A model generated the notes under the pieces. It worked only from the letters and a program-made list of their open reading frames with translations, searched no databases and was not told the origin of the DNA. Shown here in pieces: positions 6,629-10,081 of a stretch of 10,081 nucleotides of DNA. Source of the stretch: an uncultured Prevotella sp. (GTDB taxonomy: Bacteria > Bacteroidota > Bacteroidia > Bacteroidales > Bacteroidaceae); the NCBI GenBank assembly GCA_934120735.1, contig CAKOVA010000065.1, positions 1 to 10,081 on the forward strand, read 5' to 3'. The stretch's first letter is position 1; each line of letters starts with the position of its first letter. The position numbers and the translations under genes are program-made.

Positions 6629-6994
6629 CACAAAGTGATGCTTCTTGCACCGTCATTTCATTACTTTTCGTGAAAAAGAGCGATTTTTCAGCCAAATAAT
6701 CTGCTGTTTGCTCCTTGCTTGCCTATTGATTTTTTCTATATTGAAAGTTTTCAACTGCCATTTTAGGGGCTTTATTTTGATAAAAAATCGGACAAACCGC
6801 AGGGGGCGTGATTCATCAAGTTCCGCCTCCATTAACGTGTAATGATAAATGTGGAAGAATGAGGTTGTGATTCATTGTCAGGCAGGTTTGGCGCACAGCA
6901 AGTTGCAATGGTAATGAAACATCTGTTGCGAGTTTGTCACATAGTTGTATCGTTATCATCATATTACGGAAATAAAAATGCAACATCATACCCG

Positions 6995-7002
6995 TACTTT
7001 TG
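6995..7002 (+). promoter_or_regulatory. Putative -7 promoter element for the TonB receptor gene
   Basis: TACTTTTG (6995-7002), continuing CAGCG, fits the Bacteroidota -7 consensus TAnnTTTG. No TTTG lies 19-21 nt upstream (the expected place reads AATA), so the -33 half is missing or an activator is needed. Transcription would start near 7009, about 22 nt before ATG 7031, which supports that start over in-frame ATG codons further upstream. Confidence 0.5.
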
Positions 7003-7030
7003 CAGCGTAAAAATTAGTTCAGTATTTCTA

Positions 7031-9826
7031 ATGAAGACAATGAAAAGGGGATTAGTAGCTGTATGCATGCTACTACTGATGAGTTTACAAATGGCCGGCC
7101 AAGAGATTAGCGGCACGGTGGTGGATGCCAAAAGCAAGGAGCCGTTGATAGGTGCGACCATTGAGATAGAAGGTGGCAAGCCGGCCGGTGTGACCGATAT
7201 GGATGGTAGGTTTAAACTTACCGGACTCAAGGAACAGAAATGCACGCTTATAATAAGGTACGTTTCTTATAAGGCCAAAACGCTTCGAGGGGTTCTCACC
7301 GGCACCACCGACTTGGTGGTGGAGATGAGCGCCGACGAGCAAACGTTGAAAGAAGTGCAGATAACGGCTGCCGTCAAACAAACTACCGAGACTGCCATGG
7401 TTCAGTTGGCGAAAGAGAGTCCGTATGTGATGAGCAACATCTCTTCGCAAGAGATTCGTCGCACGCAAGACTCAAACGCAGGTGAGGTGATTAGGCGTGT
7501 ACCGGGCGTGAGTTTGATAGAAGATAAATTCGTGATGGTGCGCGGACTATCTCAGCGTTATAATAATGTATGGGTGAATGGGGGTGCCGTTCCCAGCAGT
7601 GAAGCCGACTCAAGGGCTTTCTCGTTTGATATTGTACCCAGCTCACAAATTGACAATTTGTTGATTGTAAAAACCCAATCGCCCGAATATCCTTCTGATT
7701 ATAGTGGCGGATTTATCGTGTTGAATACAAAGGAGATACCGTCAGAAAACTCGTTCTCGCTATCCTTAGGAGGCAATTGGAATACCCAATCGGCATTTCA
7801 AGACTTTACCTACGCCAAAGGTTCGAATACCGATTTTCTTGGATTTGATGGAGGTTTGCGCTCGTTAGACGGCGGTATTCACAGTCAACTAAAAACCTTA
7901 TCCGACCAAGCGATTAGCTTATTGGATAATGGATTGAACAATGATTGGCACGAGAAGACAAAGAAACCTTTGGGAGACTTGAAACTTTCTGCCAATTGGA
8001 ATCACCAATGGGACGTGAATCGGTACAGGCTGGGGATGATCGTGGTGCTGAATTACAGTAACGAATACAGAACCTATCGGGACATGGAGAACAACTTGTT
8101 TGGAATTTACGACGCCCAGAACGACCGTGAAAACTATCTGCGCCAATCGGTTGACAACCAGTTTAACAACAATGTGCGCTTGGGTAGCATGTTCAATCTT
8201 ACGCTCATGTCGAAAAATGGGAAAAACAAATACCAATTGAAGAATATCTTTAACCAGTTGGGCAACAATCGCTATACCGAGCGTAACGGCATCAGTGCAC
8301 AGTCGAACAATGAACAATCGGCAGAATATTATTATCGTAGTCGTACCACCTACAATGCACAGCTTACTGGAAAGCATACGCTCAAGGCGCACGAGTTGGA
8401 TTGGAATGTGGGTTATGCATACGCCAATCGGCACATTCCCGACCGCCGACGCTATTTGGTTAACGATGCCATTGAGACCAATCGGTTAGGATTGTTGACA
8501 GGAAATGATGTGTCACGCGAGTGGACACAGTTGGATGAGCACATTGTATCGGGGAGTGTGAACGACAAGATAACTTTTAATTGGGGGCAATGGGAGCCAT
8601 TTTTGAAGTATGGTGCGTATGGCGAATATCGTACCCGCGATTACACCACTTGCGAATTGATATACAATTGGAACACGTCTAACAACAACATGCCAGACGG
8701 ATTCAGGTACATGGAGATGCCAACCCTGCTGAGCGATGCCTCTTACTTTGGTGTGGACAAGTTGCATTTGCTGGAGCAGATGCACATGCGCAACGACTAT
8801 ATCGGACACAACACGTTAGGCGCAGGATACTTGGCAATGTCTCTCCCCTTTGGCAAGTTAGGTATCTATGCCGGTGTCCGATTTGAACATAACAACATGG
8901 AGTTGGTATCAAATACACGTGACACAGAAGTGAGTCATGTCAGTACATTTTATAAAACCAATGACTTGTTTCCCTCGCTCAACACCACCTATAAGTTTAA
9001 TGATCAACATCAACTGCGTTTGTCGTATGGAAGAAGCATCAACCGGCCAGAGTTTCGTGAGGTGTCGTCGTCGGTATATTATGATTTCGACTTAGCTTCC
9101 GATGTAAAAGGCAATCCTAACTTAAAAAATGCGTATGTGGATAACATCGATTTGCGATACGAATACTATCCAAGCCGAGGCGAACAGATATCTGTAGCAG
9201 CATTTTACAAACACTTTAAGCATCCTATTGAGTGGACCTATACGGTGACAGGAGGTACAGATTTGAATTATTCTTACATCAATGCCTTGGCTGCCAACAA
9301 TTATGGGCTGGAATTAGACATCAAGAAAACGCTCGATTTCATCGGTCTTCCTCATTTCAGTTGGTCACTCAACGGTGCTTTGATTAAAAGTAGTGTGCAG
9401 TTTGAAAAAGGGTCTAAGGAAAAAGACAGACCCATGCAAGGGCAGTCACCTTATCTGATTAACACAGGAATATTTTATAAGAACGAGGCACACCAAATGC
9501 ACATCGCCTTGTTATACAATCGTATAGGTAAACGTATTATAGGTGTGGGGCGTAGCGAAGGCACCACTTCGGGCGACAACATCAATGCCCGCGTGCCCGA
9601 TAGCTATGAGATGCCACGGGATGTCATTGACTTGACGGCTTCTAAAAAGTTTGGAAATCACTGGGAACTTAAGTTAGGAGTGCGCGACATGTTAGCACAG
9701 AAAGTGTATTATAAGCAGTTTGCTGACGTAACTTATGCTGATGGATCCAAGAAAGAGGTAACCGAAATCAGTCGTTGTTATCAGCCCGGACGCAATTTAT
9801 CGTTGTCGGTTATCTATCAATTTTGA
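7031..9826 (+). CDS. TonB-dependent outer-membrane receptor with N-terminal carboxypeptidase-regulatory-like domain
   Basis: 931-residue outer-membrane receptor that would import a bound ligand using TonB energy. A signal peptide (residues 1-23, cleaved near MAG/QE) is followed by a carboxypeptidase-regulatory-like domain (about 25-102: ISGTVVDAKSKEPLIGATI, then GVTDMDGRFKLTGL). LKEVQITA (106-113) resembles a TonB box. The plug is at about 130-235 (GEVIRRVPGVSLIEDKFVMVRGL; SPEYPSDYSGGFIVLNTK). The beta-barrel fills the rest and ends in an aromatic strand, LSLSVIYQF. ATG 7031 (or 7040, three codons later) is chosen because the signal peptide starts there; the frame runs on upstream to ATG 6875, but that part overlaps the promoter-like element and reads as non-coding. 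Plug wording is unlike a classical SusC and no SusD is in view within the window. A lipoprotein gene follows after 54 nt, so the two probably form one uptake unit. The ligand (metal chelate, peptide, glycan or vitamin) is unknown. Confidence 0.93.
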   Translation: MKTMKRGLVAVCMLLLMSLQMAGQEISGTVVDAKSKEPLIGATIEIEGGKPAGVTDMDGRFKLTGLKEQKCTLIIRYVSYKAKTLRGVLTGTTDLVVEMSADEQTLKEVQITAAVKQTTETAMVQLAKESPYVMSNISSQEIRRTQDSNAGEVIRRVPGVSLIEDKFVMVRGLSQRYNNVWVNGGAVPSSEADSRAFSFDIVPSSQIDNLLIVKTQSPEYPSDYSGGFIVLNTKEIPSENSFSLSLGGNWNTQSAFQDFTYAKGSNTDFLGFDGGLRSLDGGIHSQLKTLSDQAISLLDNGLNNDWHEKTKKPLGDLKLSANWNHQWDVNRYRLGMIVVLNYSNEYRTYRDMENNLFGIYDAQNDRENYLRQSVDNQFNNNVRLGSMFNLTLMSKNGKNKYQLKNIFNQLGNNRYTERNGISAQSNNEQSAEYYYRSRTTYNAQLTGKHTLKAHELDWNVGYAYANRHIPDRRRYLVNDAIETNRLGLLTGNDVSREWTQLDEHIVSGSVNDKITFNWGQWEPFLKYGAYGEYRTRDYTTCELIYNWNTSNNNMPDGFRYMEMPTLLSDASYFGVDKLHLLEQMHMRNDYIGHNTLGAGYLAMSLPFGKLGIYAGVRFEHNNMELVSNTRDTEVSHVSTFYKTNDLFPSLNTTYKFNDQHQLRLSYGRSINRPEFREVSSSVYYDFDLASDVKGNPNLKNAYVDNIDLRYEYYPSRGEQISVAAFYKHFKHPIEWTYTVTGGTDLNYSYINALAANNYGLELDIKKTLDFIGLPHFSWSLNGALIKSSVQFEKGSKEKDRPMQGQSPYLINTGIFYKNEAHQMHIALLYNRIGKRIIGVGRSEGTTSGDNINARVPDSYEMPRDVIDLTASKKFGNHWELKLGVRDMLAQKVYYKQFADVTYADGSKKEVTEISRCYQPGRNLSLSVIYQF

Positions 9827-9880
9827 AAACTAAGTTAATTTAAATATCATATTTCGTTCATTGATTAAAACAAAACAAAG

Positions 9881-10081
9881 ATGAAAAAAAGTTTGAATTT
9901 ATGGGGATTGATGACAATCCTAACGCTCTCTCTCGGTTTTACTGCTTGTGGAGATGATGATGATGAGCCAGTTGATAAAAAGGAGTCAACGACTCAATAC
10001 GTTTGGGGAACAGATGGTGGGTTAAAGAGTTGTGACCACTTACTGTTCACGAATGGAAAGGAAGACCCTAATGGTAAGGAG
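9881..10081 (+). CDS. Putative surface lipoprotein (3' end missing)
   Basis: The first 67 codons of a gene that runs off the window. The product starts MKKSLNLWGLMTILTLSLGFTAC: a Lys-rich n-region, a hydrophobic core and a lipobox FTAC with Cys23 as the expected lipidated residue. GDDDDE follows directly. In Bacteroidota an acidic stretch right after the lipidated Cys acts as an export signal to the cell surface, so outward-facing anchoring is inferred. The visible mature part (QYVWGTDGGLKSCDHLLFTN) has one further Cys and matches no family I can name. It lies 54 nt after the TonB-dependent receptor with no promoter-like site between, so it is probably co-transcribed and may help capture the receptor's ligand. 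ATG 9881 is preceded by an A-rich tract. A HmuY-like or SusD-like role is possible in principle but not supported by the visible residues. Confidence 0.85.
   Translation, partial: MKKSLNLWGLMTILTLSLGFTACGDDDDEPVDKKESTTQYVWGTDGGLKSCDHLLFTNGKEDPNGKE

Larger units (their letters stand above)
6407..6994. other. Gene-free stretch upstream of the TonB receptor
   Basis: About 590 nt without a credible gene: short frames exist at 6493-6699 and 6645-6842 (+) but their translations look random and lack start signals. Besides the two elements listed separately, it holds a 14-bp palindrome TTGAAA-GT-TTTCAA (6741-6754) and complementary GATTTTTT (6728-6735) and AAAAAATC (6782-6789). A hairpin is formed by GGGGGCG (6802-6808) and CGCCTCC (6824-6830), and the word GTGATTCAT occurs twice (6808, 6867). 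No tRNA or known riboswitch was recognised. Its length and density of hairpins suggest decayed or structured DNA rather than a simple promoter region. Confidence 0.5.

Noticed and set aside
6493..6842. Two overlapping short + strand reading frames (68 and 65 codons) in the gap before the TonB receptor.
   Set aside because: Random-looking composition, no recognisable domain, no promoter or start context, and they run through repeats and hairpins.
6875..7030. In-frame upstream extension of the TonB receptor to ATG 6875.
   Set aside because: The signal peptide begins at ATG 7031 and a -7-like promoter element lies at 6995-7002, inside the extension.
7013..7032. Start-codon hairpin ATTAG / CTAAT before the TonB receptor.
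   Set aside because: Only 5 AT-rich pairs with a 10-nt loop; too weak to support as a regulatory structure.
7031..9826. Assignment as a classical SusC glycan importer.
   Set aside because: Plug wording differs from SusC as I know it and the visible start of the next gene does not identify a SusD; the broader TonB-receptor call is safer.

Overview
The window reads as chromosomal DNA of a member of the Bacteroidota, most likely order Bacteroidales and perhaps Prevotellaceae. The support is: a TonB-dependent receptor with an N-terminal carboxypeptidase-regulatory-like domain; a lipoprotein whose lipobox Cys is followed by an acidic run typical of surface-exported Bacteroidota lipoproteins; promoter-like sites of the phylum's TTTG / TAnnTTTG type; and A-rich start regions instead of strong Shine-Dalgarno sites. 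The genus is inferred from overall style only. No rRNA, tRNA, CRISPR array, transposase or integrase was seen.

Layout. (1) Positions 1-3569 hold the end of an efflux-type ABC transporter operon: a 5'-truncated MacB/FtsX-like permease, a second homologous permease 3 nt downstream, then a MacA/HlyD-like periplasmic adaptor. The ATPase and any TolC-like outer-membrane channel are not in view and may lie upstream. (2) Positions 3570-4159 are gene-free on the + strand but carry what looks like a complete minus-strand small-RNA unit of about 190 nt. It has a phylum-type promoter (TTTG, 20-nt spacer, TACCTTTG) and a 14-bp hairpin plus U-tract whose two G-U pairs work only on the minus strand. (3) Positions 4160-6345 hold two glycosyltransferases, one GT4-like and one GT2-like, separated by an unusual array of 10-bp GGAGTTA units facing inverted TAACTCC units. 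(4) Positions 6346-7030 are gene-free, with several hairpins and a short tandem repeat. (5) Positions 7031-10081 hold a large TonB-dependent receptor (931 aa) followed 54 nt later by the start of a putative surface lipoprotein, probably an outer-membrane uptake pair.

How they work together. The first three genes would form an inner-membrane and periplasmic pump for drugs, peptides or lipid-linked material. The two glycosyltransferases could act in one pathway for surface polysaccharide, lipopolysaccharide or glycoprotein glycan, but no polymerase, flippase or sugar-nucleotide gene is in view. The receptor and lipoprotein would capture an unidentified ligand and import it using TonB energy. 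I see no functional link between the three blocks. No clearly new multi-gene system is visible; the least ordinary items are the small-RNA unit, the 10-bp repeat array and the unidentified TonB receptor/lipoprotein pair.
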